Shown here: one piece after another, positions 19,043-28,433 of the stretch
Layout: every line of letters starts with the position of its first letter
Numbering within the stretch: position 1 is the first letter of the stretch
Source: Escherichia sp. MOD1-EC7003
GTDB taxonomy: Bacteria > Pseudomonadota > Gammaproteobacteria > Enterobacterales > Enterobacteriaceae
DNA length: 39,403 nucleotides
Direction of reading: 5' to 3'
NCBI RefSeq assembly: GCF_002965065.1
Contig: NZ_PTRE01000009.1
Coordinates: forward strand, 1 to 39,403
The notes under the pieces: generated by a model
The model's input: the letters and a program-made list of their open reading frames with translations, nothing else
Told to the model about the DNA's origin: nothing
Database searches by the model: none
Translations under genes and position numbers: made by a program

Positions 19043-19398
19043 GCACTCTCCTTGAGTTTTATGCAGGTGTTAATTAGCGGGCAATTGTACCCTGGTTAAG
19101 CCTCGGGTGGCAGCATCAGGTCTTGTATGGAAAAGCATATCTTTGTAAAGCGGAGGTAATTGCTGGCCTTCAGGCGTGGGCAAACCGCTGCAAGTGGCGA
19201 GCGAGTTAATATTTGCGTGGCGAAAATATATAAAAATTGATTTAAGTCACGTTAACCAGGATTGTCAATGCAACTTCTAAATTAATCCAGATCAATAAAT
19301 GGTGAATTATCATATATAATGTGATCTATGTAGAATCATTTGTTACCCCAATGTAGGTATATTCGTCACGTTTTTATAACCATAACGACGGAGCGGAT
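19043..19398. promoter_or_regulatory. Divergent yciC/ompW control region
   Basis: No gene is seen. Half of an FNR-type site is clear: TTGAT-N4-GTCAC at 19237-19250 (left half perfect, right half 3 of 5). TATAAT at 19315-19320 is a perfect -10 about 80 bases before ompW, with no good -35, suggesting an activator-dependent promoter. This suits the oxygen- and FNR-linked control reported for ompW in E. coli. The SD for ompW is GGAG at about 19391. Confidence 0.45.
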
Positions 19399-20052
19399 AT
19401 GAAAAAGTTAACAGTGGCGGCTTTGGCAGTAACAACTCTTCTCTCTGGCAGTGCCTTTGCGCATGAAGCAGGCGAGTTTTTTATGCGTGCAGGTTCTGCA
19501 ACTGTACGTCCAACAGAAGGTGCCGGTGGTACGTTAGGAAGTCTGGGTGGATTTAGCGTGACCAATAACACTCAACTGGGCCTGACGTTTACTTATATGG
19601 CGACCGACAACATTGGTGTGGAATTACTGGCAGCATCGCCGTTTCGTCATAAGGTTGGCACAGCCACAACCGGGGATATTGCTACAGTCCACCATTTACC
19701 GCCAACACTGATGGCACAATGGTATTTTGGCGATTCTGGCAGTAAATTCCGTCCTTACATTGGCGCGGGTATTAACTACACCACCTTTTTTGATGATGGC
19801 TTCAATGACACCGGTAAGGGGCTTGGTTTATCCGACCTTAGTCTGAAGGATTCATGGGGTGTAGCGGGGCAAGTAGGCCTGGATTATCTCATCAACCGTG
19901 ACTGGTTACTTAATATGTCGGTCTGGTACATGGATATCGACACTGAGGTGAAATATAAATCCAATGGCGCAGTGCTGCCTGCAGGACGTTATTCTGACAA
20001 CGTACGCCTCGACCCGTGGGTATTCATGTTCTCAGCGGGTTACCGGTTCTAA
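19399..20052 (+). CDS. ompW: Outer membrane protein OmpW
   Basis: A 217-residue eight-stranded outer membrane beta-barrel with a hydrophobic channel, used as a colicin S4 receptor and thought to pass small hydrophobic compounds. The signal peptide is residues 1-21 (MKKLTVAALAVTTLLSGSAFA), and the barrel ends in the canonical FSAGYRF. Family segments EFFMRAGSATVRPTEGAGGT, NNTQLGLTFTYMATDNIGVE and LPPTLMAQWYFGD are clear. It is five residues longer than E. coli K-12 OmpW (212), with a different last extracellular loop (DTEVKYKSNGAVLPAGRYSDN), where phage, colicin and antibody pressure would act. It is followed by a terminator and then, convergently, by trpA, with yciEFG absent. Confidence 0.97.
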   Translation: MKKLTVAALAVTTLLSGSAFAHEAGEFFMRAGSATVRPTEGAGGTLGSLGGFSVTNNTQLGLTFTYMATDNIGVELLAASPFRHKVGTATTGDIATVHHLPPTLMAQWYFGDSGSKFRPYIGAGINYTTFFDDGFNDTGKGLGLSDLSLKDSWGVAGQVGLDYLINRDWLLNMSVWYMDIDTEVKYKSNGAVLPAGRYSDNVRLDPWVFMFSAGYRF

Positions 20053-20067
20053 TTTTTTACCATCAAT

Positions 20068-20097
20068 AAACCGCCAGATATTTTCTGGCGGTTTGTC
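20068..20097. terminator. Bidirectional terminator between ompW and trpA
   Basis: AAACCGCCAGA (20068-20078) and TCTGGCGGTTT (20084-20094) form a perfect 11-bp stem with a 5-base loop. It ends ompW on plus and acts as the trp operon end on minus, 8 bases after trpA. Confidence 0.92.
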
Positions 20098-20102
20098 TCA
20101 AA

Positions 20103-20909
20103 TTAGCTTCGTGTTGCCGCTTTCATTGGTTGTACAAAAGCTTTCAGTGCCACCAGCATTTTCTCTGGCTCATTAATATGTTGCTCGATGATTTTAACAA
20201 TTGCAGAACCAGAAATCGCGCCCGCAGCTCCTGCATCAATCGCTGCTTTTACCTGATCTGGGGCAGAAATACCAAATCCCTGCAACGGAGGCGCAGCGTT
20301 ATATTCTTTCAGCTTCACAATGAGATGATTGAGGGGTAACGTGGCGCGGTTTTCAGCTCCGGTCACGCCTGCACGAGACAGCAAGTAGATGTAACCACGA
20401 CCGTAAGACGCAATCTGGCGCAGCAAATCATCGTCGGCATTCGGCGGGCAGATGAAAATAGGTGCGACGTTATGGCGTAACGCAGCCTGACGGAAGGGCG
20501 CAGACTCTTCTACGGGCACATCGGCAACCAGCACCGAATCGACGCCGACTTTCTCGCACTGGGCATAAAACTCATCAATGCCTTTGTTAAACACCAGATT
20601 GGCATACATCAGCAGGCCAATGGGAATGGTCGGATGCTTTTGACGAATCAGTGCCAGCATTTCAAAGCACTGCGCCGGAGTCACTCCCGCCGCAAAAGCA
20701 CGCAGTGTTGCGTTTTGAATGGTCGGGCCATCTGCCAGCGGGTCGGAGAAGGGGATGCCTAACTCCAGCGCATCGGCACCGGCTTCAATTAGCGTATCGA
20801 TAATTTTCAGCGACTGCTCAATACCCGGATCACCGAGGGTGACGAAAGGAACGAATGCGCCTTCTTTGCGCTCCTTCAACTGGGCAAACAGAGATTCATA
20901 GCGTTCCAT
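20103..20909 (-). CDS. trpA: Tryptophan synthase alpha subunit
   Basis: The 268-residue alpha subunit cleaves indole-3-glycerol phosphate to indole and glyceraldehyde-3-phosphate, passing indole through a tunnel to TrpB. It is a TIM barrel with catalytic Glu49 (in [11 protein letters not shown]) and Asp60 (LADGPTIQ). The phosphate-binding [10 protein letters not shown] and [10 protein letters not shown] segments are intact. Length matches E. coli. The ATG at 20909 shares its A with the last base of the trpB TGA (TGATG), so translation is coupled. It is the last gene of trpEDCBA. Confidence 0.99.
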   Translation of the reverse strand: MERYESLFAQLKERKEGAFVPFVTLGDPGIEQSLKIIDTLIEAGADALELGIPFSDPLADGPTIQNATLRAFAAGVTPAQCFEMLALIRQKHPTIPIGLLMYANLVFNKGIDEFYAQCEKVGVDSVLVADVPVEESAPFRQAALRHNVAPIFICPPNADDDLLRQIASYGRGYIYLLSRAGVTGAENRATLPLNHLIVKLKEYNAAPPLQGFGISAPDQVKAAIDAGAAGAISGSAIVKIIEQHINEPEKMLVALKAFVQPMKAATRS

Positions 20910-22102
20910 CAGATTTCCCCTCGTGCTTTCAAAATATCGTGAACGGTGAAGATGTCTTTATCGCCGCGACCGGAAAGGTTAACCACCAGCAACTGCTCTC
21001 TTTCCGGGTTTTCGCGCATCATTTTCAGCGCATGGGCCAGGGCGTGGGAGGACTCGAGTGCCGGGATAATCCCTTCGTGCAGGCAGAGCGTTTTGAAGGC
21101 TTCCAGTGCTTCATCATCAGTAATTGACACATAATCAGCGCGTCCAGTGCTGTTAAGATACGCGTGTTGAGGGCCGACAGACGGGAAATCCAGTCCGGCA
21201 GAGATGGAGTAAGATTCTTCAATCTGCCCGTCTTCGGTTTGCATCATCGGCGCTTTCATACCGAAATAGATGCCCACGCGACCATGTTTTAACGGTGCGC
21301 CGTGCTCGCCAGTTTCGATACCGTGACCACCTGGCTCTACGCCAATCAGCCCGACGTCTGTTTCGTTGATGAAATCAGCAAACATGCCGATGGCATTCGA
21401 ACCACCGCCAACACAGGCGATAACGGCATCCGGCAGACGACCTTCTCTTTGCAGAATCTGCGCTTTTGTTTCTTCGCCAATCATCCGCTGAAACTCACGC
21501 ACAATCGTCGGGTAAGGATGCGGGCCAGCTGCGGTACCCAGCATATAGTGCGCGGTTTCATAACTGCCGGACCAGTCGCGTAGTGCCTCATTACAAGCAT
21601 CTTTCAGCGTCGCAGAACCGCTATGTACGGGGATCACTTCCGCACCCATTAAGCGCATCCGGAAAACGTTAGGCGACTGGCGTTCAACGTCTTTGGCACC
21701 CATATAAATACGGCATTTCAGGCCGAGCAGGGCGCTGGCAAGGGCAGACGCCACGCCATGCTGACCGGCACCGGTTTCGGCAATGATTTCCGTTTTACCC
21801 ATCCGCTTCGCCAGTAAAGCCTGACCGAGCACCTGGTTAGTTTTATGCGCACCACCGTGCAATAAATCTTCGCGCTTCAGATACAGCGTGGTGTTCGTGC
21901 CAGCTGTAATGTTCTGGCATTTGGTCAACGCGGTTGGGCGACCGGCATAGTTTTTCAGCAGGTCGTTAAACTGGGCCTGAAATTCAGGATCTTTTTGTGC
22001 GCTGACAAAAGCTTCTTCCAGCTGGCGCAGAGCAGGCATCAGGATTTGTGGCACGTACATGCCGCCAAACTCACCAAAATACGGGTTAAGTAATGTTGTC
22101 AT
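20909..22102 (-). CDS. trpB: Tryptophan synthase beta subunit
   Basis: The 397-residue PLP enzyme condenses indole with serine to tryptophan. The PLP lysine is Lys87 in GGAHKTNQ, the phosphate-binding glycine loop is [10 protein letters not shown], and [11 protein letters not shown] contains the catalytic Glu109 region. Length and sequence agree with E. coli TrpB. It ends by a 1-base overlap with trpA and starts 11 bases after trpC, with GGAAAGG as ribosome binding site. Confidence 0.99.
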   Translation of the reverse strand: MTTLLNPYFGEFGGMYVPQILMPALRQLEEAFVSAQKDPEFQAQFNDLLKNYAGRPTALTKCQNITAGTNTTLYLKREDLLHGGAHKTNQVLGQALLAKRMGKTEIIAETGAGQHGVASALASALLGLKCRIYMGAKDVERQSPNVFRMRLMGAEVIPVHSGSATLKDACNEALRDWSGSYETAHYMLGTAAGPHPYPTIVREFQRMIGEETKAQILQREGRLPDAVIACVGGGSNAIGMFADFINETDVGLIGVEPGGHGIETGEHGAPLKHGRVGIYFGMKAPMMQTEDGQIEESYSISAGLDFPSVGPQHAYLNSTGRADYVSITDDEALEAFKTLCLHEGIIPALESSHALAHALKMMRENPEREQLLVVNLSGRGDKDIFTVHDILKARGEI

Positions 22103-22113
22103 TGTTCCTTTCC

Positions 22114-23475
22114 TTAATATGCACGCAGCGTCTGGAAAACCGAGTCTAAAAGACGTGCGTCTTTGATGCCCGGTTGTGACTCTACAGCAGAATTAAAATC
22201 AAGCCCGGCGCAGCCGGTTTGTGCCGCTTCAACGCAATTATCTGCACCTAAGCCACCCGCCAGCAGAACGTTGCTAAGCGATTGACCGTTTAACAGTGAC
22301 CAGTCGAAACGTTGCCCGCTTCCACCCTGGCCGTTGTCGAAAACATATTTATCAATGTGCTGAAGATTGCGTACGGGCAGCGTTTCACCAACGCTTAATG
22401 CTTTCCAGATGGCAACGTTTTCCGGCAATGCCTTACGTAACTCATTGATATATTGCTGGTCTTCACTGCCATGCAGTTGTACTGCCGCCAGCGATAACAC
22501 TTTCGCTTTGTCCACCACATCGGCAATATTGTGATTGCGGAACACGCCAACATATTGCAACGGTGCCGCAGCCATCACTTCCTGCGCCTGTTCAACGCTG
22601 ACGCAGCGCGGTGACGTTGTAACAAATATCAACCCGCCGTAAATCGCCCCCGCATCATAAGCGGCTTTAGCATCTTGCCCACGCGTCAGACCACACACTT
22701 TATTCTCACCCAGCAACACCCGGCGCACGGCGGCGTTCAAATCGTCGTGGGCCATCAACGCCGAACCAATTAAAAAGCCGTTAGCAAAGTGGCTTAACTC
22801 ACGCACCTGGGCGTAAGTATTGATGCCAGATTCGCTGATCACCGTCACGTTGTGCCCCAGTTTCGGCGCAAGCTCGCGGGTACGGTTGAGATCAATCGAC
22901 AAATCACGCAGATTGCGGTTGTTGATGCCGACAACTTTGGCCCCCAACGCAATGGCGCGTTCCAGCTCCTCTTCATTACTGACTTCGGTCAGCACGCCCA
23001 TCTCCAGACTGTGGGCGACAGCAGCAAGCTGGCGATACTGTTCGTCGTTCAGAACTGAAAGCATTAATAAGCAGGCATCGGCCTGGTAATAGCGCGCCAG
23101 ATAGATCTGGTAAGGGTCGATAATAAAGTCTTTACATAAAATCGGCTGTGGGGCGATTTGGCTGACGATGGGGAGGAAATCAAAGCTCCCCTGGAAATAT
23201 TTCTCGTCAGTCAGCACCGAAATTGCCGAGGCGTAATGCTTATAAATCGACGCAATGCGTGCCGGCTCGAAATCATCGCGGATCACGCCTTTTGACGGTG
23301 ACGCTTTCTTACATTCCAGAATAAACGCTGTGCGCGCACCCTGTAGCGCATCATAAAAATGTCGCGTGCTCGGCTGAACCTCATTCTGGAAACTGGCCAG
23401 CGGTTGCTGCTGTTTGCGGGCTTCTACCCAAATCGCCTTGTCTGCAATGATTTTCGCTAAAACGGTTTGCATCAT
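22114..23475 (-). CDS. trpC: Bifunctional indole-glycerol-phosphate synthase / phosphoribosylanthranilate isomerase
   Basis: A 453-residue fusion of two TIM barrels (TrpC-TrpF). The N-terminal IGP synthase (about 1-255) has catalytic lysines in [10 protein letters not shown] and LCKDFIID. The C-terminal PRA isomerase (about 256-453) starts at [14 protein letters not shown], with the catalytic Cys in the same segment, and ends [13 protein letters not shown]. It converts phosphoribosylanthranilate to indole-glycerol phosphate. The start is ATGATG immediately after the trpD TAA, so either Met is possible; the gene abuts trpD and is probably translated by coupling. Confidence 0.98.
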   Translation of the reverse strand: MMQTVLAKIIADKAIWVEARKQQQPLASFQNEVQPSTRHFYDALQGARTAFILECKKASPSKGVIRDDFEPARIASIYKHYASAISVLTDEKYFQGSFDFLPIVSQIAPQPILCKDFIIDPYQIYLARYYQADACLLMLSVLNDEQYRQLAAVAHSLEMGVLTEVSNEEELERAIALGAKVVGINNRNLRDLSIDLNRTRELAPKLGHNVTVISESGINTYAQVRELSHFANGFLIGSALMAHDDLNAAVRRVLLGENKVCGLTRGQDAKAAYDAGAIYGGLIFVTTSPRCVSVEQAQEVMAAAPLQYVGVFRNHNIADVVDKAKVLSLAAVQLHGSEDQQYINELRKALPENVAIWKALSVGETLPVRNLQHIDKYVFDNGQGGSGQRFDWSLLNGQSLSNVLLAGGLGADNCVEAAQTGCAGLDFNSAVESQPGIKDARLLDSVFQTLRAY

Positions 23476-25071
23476 TTACCCTCGTGCCGCCAGTGCGGTG
23501 ACTTTGTCGTAAGCGGAACCATTGCGCAGCACCTCAAGAACGGTTTGCACATTGGCTTGCAGATCTTCCTGACCATGCAGGCGCATTAACATGGCGACAT
23601 TCGCCGCGACGGCGGCTTCATGGGCGATGTCGCCTTTACCTTGTAACAATTGTGTTAAAATATCACGATTTTCTTCCGGTGTTCCGCCCGCAAGTTGTTC
23701 CTGGTGGTAGGGCGTCAGGCCAAAATCTTCAGCGGTCAACTGATAGCTCTTAATTTCGCCGTCATGCAGTTCGGCAACGATTGTCGGCGCGTGTAATGAA
23801 ACTTCATCCATCCCGCCGCTGTGCACCACCGCCGCGCGTTGATACCCCAGCACGCGCAAGGTTTCGGCAATCGGCAGCACCAGTTCCGGGCTGTAGACAC
23901 CAATTAACGCCAGCGGAGGATGCGCCGGGTTAATCAATGGTCCCAGCACGTTGAACAGGGTGCGGGTTTTCAGTTGTTGGCGAACCGGCATTGCGTGGCG
24001 AAATCCGGTGTGATATTTCGGCGCAAAAAGGAAACAGACGCCTAACTCATCCAGCGCCTGGCGCGATTTATCGGCGTTCATATCAAGATTAATACCGAAT
24101 GCCGCCAGCAGATCGGACGAGCCAGATTTACTGGAGACGCTGCGGTTGCCGTGTTTCGCCACTTTTAGCCCGCAGGCCGCGGCAACAAACGCACTGGCGG
24201 TAGAAATGTTGATACTGTTGCTGCCGTCACCGCCAGTACCGACGATATCGGCAAACAGATAATCCGGGCGTGGGAACGGCGCAGCGTTTTCCAGCAGCGC
24301 CGTTGCCGCCCCGGCGATCTCGTTCGGGTGCTCGCCGCGAATTTTCATGCTCACCAGCGCCGCCGCCAGTTGTTCCGGCTTCAGCTCACCACGCACCACC
24401 GCTGAAAAAAGTTGGTGGCTTTCTTGTTGGCTAAGGGTCTGCGCCTGATACAGTTTTTCCAGAGTCGGTTGCAGTGTGTTAGTCGGTTCCAGTTTCTGCT
24501 GCGCCCAGGCCAGCGTTTGTTCCAGCAGGCGAGCGCCCTGGGTGGTGAGAATAGACTCCGGGTGAAACTGGAATCCGCAAACGCGATCCGCATCATGACG
24601 CACCGCCATCACCATGCCATTAAAATGGGCATTGATGGTTAAACCTGCCGGAATGTTACTGCCAACCAGCGAGTGATAACGCGCTACCGGCAATGGGTTT
24701 GTTAATCCGGCAAACATCGCCAGACCGTCGTGTTCAATGCTGGAGGCTTTACCGTGGAGAATTTCGCCCGCCTGACCGACATAACCCCCGTAGGCTTCGA
24801 CAATCGCCTGATGACCGAGGCAAATGCCAATTATTGGCAGCTTACCGCGCAGGCGGGTAAGCAGTTCTGGCATACAACCGGCCTCACTTGGCACACCAGG
24901 ACCTGGAGAAAGCATCAGCACCGGATTGCTCATGGTCGCCAGACGTTCAATTAAGGTTTGCGCCGGAATATGGTTGCGGTAAATCACGACGTTATGCCCA
25001 TTGCTGCGCAACTGATCTGCCAGGTTAAAAGTAAAAGAGTCGATATTATCGAGCAGCAGAATGTCAGCCAT
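23476..25071 (-). CDS. trpD: Bifunctional anthranilate synthase component II / anthranilate phosphoribosyltransferase
   Basis: A 531-residue fusion known as TrpGD. The N-terminal glutamine amidotransferase (about 1-196) has the nucleophile Cys84 in GICLGHQ and the catalytic GFQFHPES, and supplies ammonia to TrpE. The C-terminal transferase (about 200-531) has the PRPP-binding [14 protein letters not shown] and KHGNRSVSS motifs. In E. coli an internal, tryptophan-insensitive promoter lies in the distal part of this gene; I did not locate it. The start overlaps the trpE stop by one base (TGATG). Confidence 0.99.
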   Translation of the reverse strand: MADILLLDNIDSFTFNLADQLRSNGHNVVIYRNHIPAQTLIERLATMSNPVLMLSPGPGVPSEAGCMPELLTRLRGKLPIIGICLGHQAIVEAYGGYVGQAGEILHGKASSIEHDGLAMFAGLTNPLPVARYHSLVGSNIPAGLTINAHFNGMVMAVRHDADRVCGFQFHPESILTTQGARLLEQTLAWAQQKLEPTNTLQPTLEKLYQAQTLSQQESHQLFSAVVRGELKPEQLAAALVSMKIRGEHPNEIAGAATALLENAAPFPRPDYLFADIVGTGGDGSNSINISTASAFVAAACGLKVAKHGNRSVSSKSGSSDLLAAFGINLDMNADKSRQALDELGVCFLFAPKYHTGFRHAMPVRQQLKTRTLFNVLGPLINPAHPPLALIGVYSPELVLPIAETLRVLGYQRAAVVHSGGMDEVSLHAPTIVAELHDGEIKSYQLTAEDFGLTPYHQEQLAGGTPEENRDILTQLLQGKGDIAHEAAVAANVAMLMRLHGQEDLQANVQTVLEVLRNGSAYDKVTALAARG

Positions 25072-26633
25072 CAGAACGTCTCCTGTGCATGATGCGCGGT
25101 GGCGATAGCGCGCAGTACAGCGCGGGCTTTATTACGGGTTTCGTCGGCTTCCGACTGCGGAACAGAATCAAGAACCACGCCAGCACCGGCTTGCACGGTG
25201 GCGACGCCGTTTTCCACCAGCGCCGAGCGGATCACAATGCAGGTGTCGAGATCGCCGTGCGCGGTGAAATAACCTACTGCGCCACCGTAGCTGCCGCGTC
25301 GACGACCTTCTGCCTCGGCAATTAACTGCATGGCACGCACTTTCGGCGCACCGCTTAACGTGCCCATATTCATACAGGCGCGGTAAGCGTGCAGGGCGTC
25401 GAGATCGTGGCGCAGCTCACCGACAACGCGGGAGACGAGATGCATCACGTAAGAGTAACGGTCAACTTTGGTGAGGTCGGCAACGTAGCGGCTGCCTGGG
25501 GTGCAAATGCGAGCCAGATCATTACGGGCGAGATCCACCAGCATCAGATGTTCAGAAAGTTCTTTATGGTCGGTACGCATTTCCAGTTCAATGCGGCTGT
25601 CGAGATCTCTGTCCAGTGAACCATCGGCGCGACGACCGCGTGGGCGTGTTCCGGCAATCGGGTAGATCTCAATCTGGCGGCTGGTGGCGTCATACTTGAG
25701 CGAACTCTCGGGTGACGCGCCAAACAGAGTGAAATCATTATCCTGCATAAAAAACATGTATGGGCTGGGATTACTCTTTTTCAGCACGTAATAGGCCGCC
25801 AGTGGTGACGGGCAGGGTAGAGAGAAACGGCGAGATGGTACGACCTGGAAAATTTCTCCGGCGCGAATCGCTTTTTGCAACGAACGCACTACGTCACCGA
25901 ACTCTTCATCACTCTGATTACATTCACAACGCATATGCGGTACGGAAACCACCGGCAGCGGCGGCGCAGTTTCGGTCAGTTGCTGGCGAAGTTCGTTCAG
26001 GCGAGCAGTGAGACGTTGTTTTTCTTCTTCATTCGGAGCAAACAGGCTGGCCTGAATGCGGGTGCTTTTCTTCTGATGGTCAATCACCATCAGCGTTTCA
26101 GCGAGATAAAAACAGAAATCAGGGCAGTTATTTTCCGCTGACAATAGCGGTAAATCTTCAAACCCCGCCACAAGGTCATAAGAGAACAGGCCGCCGAAGA
26201 ACATTGCTTCCCGTTCTTCCTTCGGTACATTCAACAGATTTTGCAATAAGCGGAAAGCGTCAAAAACCGAAAGGGAGCATAAGCGGGCGTCTTCATCCAG
26301 CAATGGACTGACAGGGGGAAAGCGTAGCACGCGGCAGCTTGGTGATTGTTCATTTTCCACACCCGCAGGCAAGGCGTCATCCAGTAGTGTCAGCAGGGCT
26401 TCGCCATTGCCAGAAAGTGCCTGAATTGTGACAGTGTCACCTAATGCTGTAATGCGCAGCGCACTGTCCACCAGCAGCAGGCTTTTTAAATCATCTTTAC
26501 TGTCGATATCTGCGGATTCCAGCAGCAGCGTTGCTGGACGATCTCCACACAACTGGTGAAAAAGCGCGGTCGGGTTGTCGCGATAAGCGCCTTCGCAGGT
26601 TAACAGTTCGAGAGTCGGTTTTTGTGTTTGCAT
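25071..26633 (-). CDS. trpE: Anthranilate synthase component I
   Basis: The 520-residue subunit makes anthranilate from chorismate in complex with TrpD; it is the committed step and is feedback-inhibited by tryptophan. The N-terminal tryptophan-binding element LLESADID lies near residues 37-44. Chorismate-binding domain motifs include [26 protein letters not shown] and the iron/magnesium-binding [13 protein letters not shown], then [16 protein letters not shown]. Length equals E. coli TrpE. The ATG at 26633 is preceded by the attenuator and AGAGAAT as ribosome binding site. It is translationally coupled to trpD. Confidence 0.99.
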   Translation of the reverse strand: MQTQKPTLELLTCEGAYRDNPTALFHQLCGDRPATLLLESADIDSKDDLKSLLLVDSALRITALGDTVTIQALSGNGEALLTLLDDALPAGVENEQSPSCRVLRFPPVSPLLDEDARLCSLSVFDAFRLLQNLLNVPKEEREAMFFGGLFSYDLVAGFEDLPLLSAENNCPDFCFYLAETLMVIDHQKKSTRIQASLFAPNEEEKQRLTARLNELRQQLTETAPPLPVVSVPHMRCECNQSDEEFGDVVRSLQKAIRAGEIFQVVPSRRFSLPCPSPLAAYYVLKKSNPSPYMFFMQDNDFTLFGASPESSLKYDATSRQIEIYPIAGTRPRGRRADGSLDRDLDSRIELEMRTDHKELSEHLMLVDLARNDLARICTPGSRYVADLTKVDRYSYVMHLVSRVVGELRHDLDALHAYRACMNMGTLSGAPKVRAMQLIAEAEGRRRGSYGGAVGYFTAHGDLDTCIVIRSALVENGVATVQAGAGVVLDSVPQSEADETRNKARAVLRAIATAHHAQETF

Positions 26634-26654
26634 TGTTATTCTCTAATTTTGTTC

Positions 26655-26683
26655 AAAAAAAAGCCCGCTCATTAAGGCGGGCT
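26655..26683 (-). terminator. trp attenuator (3:4 terminator)
   Basis: On the minus strand AGCCCGC and GCGGGCT form a 7-bp stem around CTTAATGA, followed by eight Ts. It lies between trpL and trpE. The loop has one more T than the E. coli K-12 attenuator as I remember it. Ribosome stalling at the leader Trp codons favours the 2:3 antiterminator instead. Confidence 0.96.
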
Positions 26684-26725
26684 GGGTATCTGATTGCTTT
26701 GCGCATGGTGAATACACTGCCCGTT

Positions 26726-26770
26726 TCAGGAAGTGCGCCACCAACCTTTCAGTACGAAAATTGCTTTCAT
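26726..26770 (-). CDS. trpL: trp operon leader peptide
   Basis: A 14-codon [17 protein letters not shown], too short for standard gene calling. The tandem Trp codons at positions 10 and 11 sense charged tRNA-Trp: stalling there exposes the antiterminator and lets RNA polymerase pass the attenuator at 26655-26683. AAGGGTAT precedes the ATG at 26770. The peptide is identical to that of E. coli as I recall it. Confidence 0.97.
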
Positions 26771-26797
26771 TGTCGATACCCTTTTTACGTGAACTTT

Positions 26798-26832
26798 CGT
26801 ACCAGTTAACTAGTTCGATGGTTAATTGTCAA
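26798..26832 (-). promoter_or_regulatory. trp promoter and TrpR operator
   Basis: On the minus strand the -35 TTGACA (26827-26832) and -10 TTAACT (26804-26809) are 17 bases apart. The operator at 26798-26817 reads CGAACTAGTTAACTGGTACG and covers the -10. Relative to the E. coli operator as I remember it (CTAGTTAACTAG core), one half-site has CTGG for CTAG, breaking the inner palindrome. TrpR bound with tryptophan would block polymerase here. Confidence 0.95.
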
Positions 26833-26907
26833 CAGCTCATTTCAGAATATTTGCCAGAACCGTTATGATGTCGACGCAAAAAACATTATCCAGAACGGGA
26901 GTGCGCC

Positions 26908-27789
26908 TTGAGCGACACGAATTACGCAGTGATTTACGACCTGCACAGCCATACCACAGCTTCCGATGGCAGCCTGACGCCAGAAGCATTGGTGCACCGT
27001 GCAGCCGAGATGCGCGTCGGCACCCTGGCGATCACCGACCATGACACCACAGCTGCAATCGCGCCAGCAAGAGAGGAAATTTCACGTTCAGGACTGGCGC
27101 TGAATCTTATTACAGGCGTGGAAATTTCCACGGTCTGGGAAAATCATGAAATTCATATTGTCGGGCTGAATATTGATATTACTCATCCGCTAATGTGTGA
27201 GTTCCTCGCGCAGCAGACAGAACGGCGCAATCAGCGGGCGCGGCTAATTGCCGAACGACTTGAAAAAGCGCAAATACCTGGGGCGCTGGAAGGCGCACAA
27301 CGACTGGCGCAGGGCGGTGCGGTGACGCGCGGTCATTTTGCTCGTTTCCTGGTGGAGTGCGGCAAAGCCAGTTCAATGGCAGATGTCTTTAAAAAGTATC
27401 TGGCGCGAGGGAAAACCGGATACGTTCCACCACAGTGGTGTACAATAGAACAAGCTATTGATGTCATTCATCATTCTGGCGGTAAGGCGGTACTTGCTCA
27501 TCCTGGGCGGTACAATCTTAGTGCTAAATGGCTGAAAAGATTGGTTGCGCATTTTGCCGAACACCACGGCGACGCGATGGAAGTCGCGCAGTGCCAGCAA
27601 TCGCCCAATGAACGCACCCAGCTGGCGACGCTTGCCCGCCAGCACCATTTATGGGCATCACAAGGATCTGATTTTCATCAGCCGTGCCCGTGGATCGAAC
27701 TGGGTCGTAAACTCTGGCTACCCGCAGGCGTTGAAGGCGTCTGGCAGCTATGGGAACAGCCGCAGAACACCACAGAGAGGGAATTATGA
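26908..27789 (+). CDS. rnm: 5'-3' exoribonuclease RNase AM (YciV/TrpH)
   Basis: A 293-residue PHP-superfamily phosphoesterase. The metal-binding motif DLHSHTTASDGS begins at residue 11 (His13, His15), with TDHDTT, the GVEIS glutamate, HPGRYN and the C-terminal GSDFH completing the metal site. In E. coli this enzyme trims the 5' ends of 5S, 16S and 23S rRNA precursors and can degrade small RNA fragments. The start is TTG at 26908, preceded by CGGGAG, as in E. coli. It is divergent from trpL and overlaps yciO by 4 bases. Confidence 0.96.
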   Translation: MSDTNYAVIYDLHSHTTASDGSLTPEALVHRAAEMRVGTLAITDHDTTAAIAPAREEISRSGLALNLITGVEISTVWENHEIHIVGLNIDITHPLMCEFLAQQTERRNQRARLIAERLEKAQIPGALEGAQRLAQGGAVTRGHFARFLVECGKASSMADVFKKYLARGKTGYVPPQWCTIEQAIDVIHHSGGKAVLAHPGRYNLSAKWLKRLVAHFAEHHGDAMEVAQCQQSPNERTQLATLARQHHLWASQGSDFHQPCPWIELGRKLWLPAGVEGVWQLWEQPQNTTEREL

Positions 27790-28406
27790 GCCAGTTTTTT
27801 TATATTCATCCTGATAACCCGCAGCAACGTCTGATTAACCAGGCGGTGGAGATCGTGCGTAAAGGTGGGGTGATTGTTTATCCAACTGATTCCGGCTATG
27901 CGCTCGGCTGTAAAATTGAAGATAAAAACGCCATGGAGCGTATTTGTCGTATTCGCCAGCTGCCGGATGGTCACAACTTTACCCTGATGTGTCGCGATCT
28001 TTCTGAACTCTCGACCTATTCATTTGTGGATAACGTTGCGTTTCGTTTGATGAAAAACAACACGCCGGGCAACTATACCTTCATCCTGAAAGGGACGAAG
28101 GAGGTGCCACGCCGCCTGTTGCAAGAAAAACGCAAAACCATTGGGATGCGTGTGCCGTCTAACCCGATTGCGCAGGCGTTACTTGAGGTGTTGGGTGAAC
28201 CGATGCTTTCCACATCACTGATGCTGCCAGGCAGCGAATTCACCGAGTCTGATCCGGAAGAAATTAAAGATCGTCTGGAAAAACAGGTGGATTTGATCAT
28301 TCACGGTGGCTATCTTGGGCAGAAACCAACAACGGTCATTGATCTCACCGATGATACTCCAGTCGTGGTGCGTGAAGGCGTCGGTGATGTGAAGCCTTTC
28401 TTATAA
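27786..28406 (+). CDS. yciO: YrdC/Sua5-like protein YciO
   Basis: A 206-residue protein with one YrdC domain, related to TsaC/Sua5, which make threonylcarbamoyl-AMP for the t6A modification of tRNA. Visible family segments include GGVIVYPTDSGYALGC near residues 27-42, RKTIGMRVPSNPIAQALL and PTTVIDLTDD. E. coli YciO does not replace TsaC fully and has weaker activity, so its role is unsettled. The ATG at 27786 overlaps the rnm stop in ATGA, with GAGAGGG upstream; the longer in-frame extension to 27750 is rejected. YciQ follows after 27 bases. Confidence 0.95.
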   Translation: MSQFFYIHPDNPQQRLINQAVEIVRKGGVIVYPTDSGYALGCKIEDKNAMERICRIRQLPDGHNFTLMCRDLSELSTYSFVDNVAFRLMKNNTPGNYTFILKGTKEVPRRLLQEKRKTIGMRVPSNPIAQALLEVLGEPMLSTSLMLPGSEFTESDPEEIKDRLEKQVDLIIHGGYLGQKPTTVIDLTDDTPVVVREGVGDVKPFL

Positions 28407-28433
28407 CAAATTGCGTTCCACGGATGGAAGATT

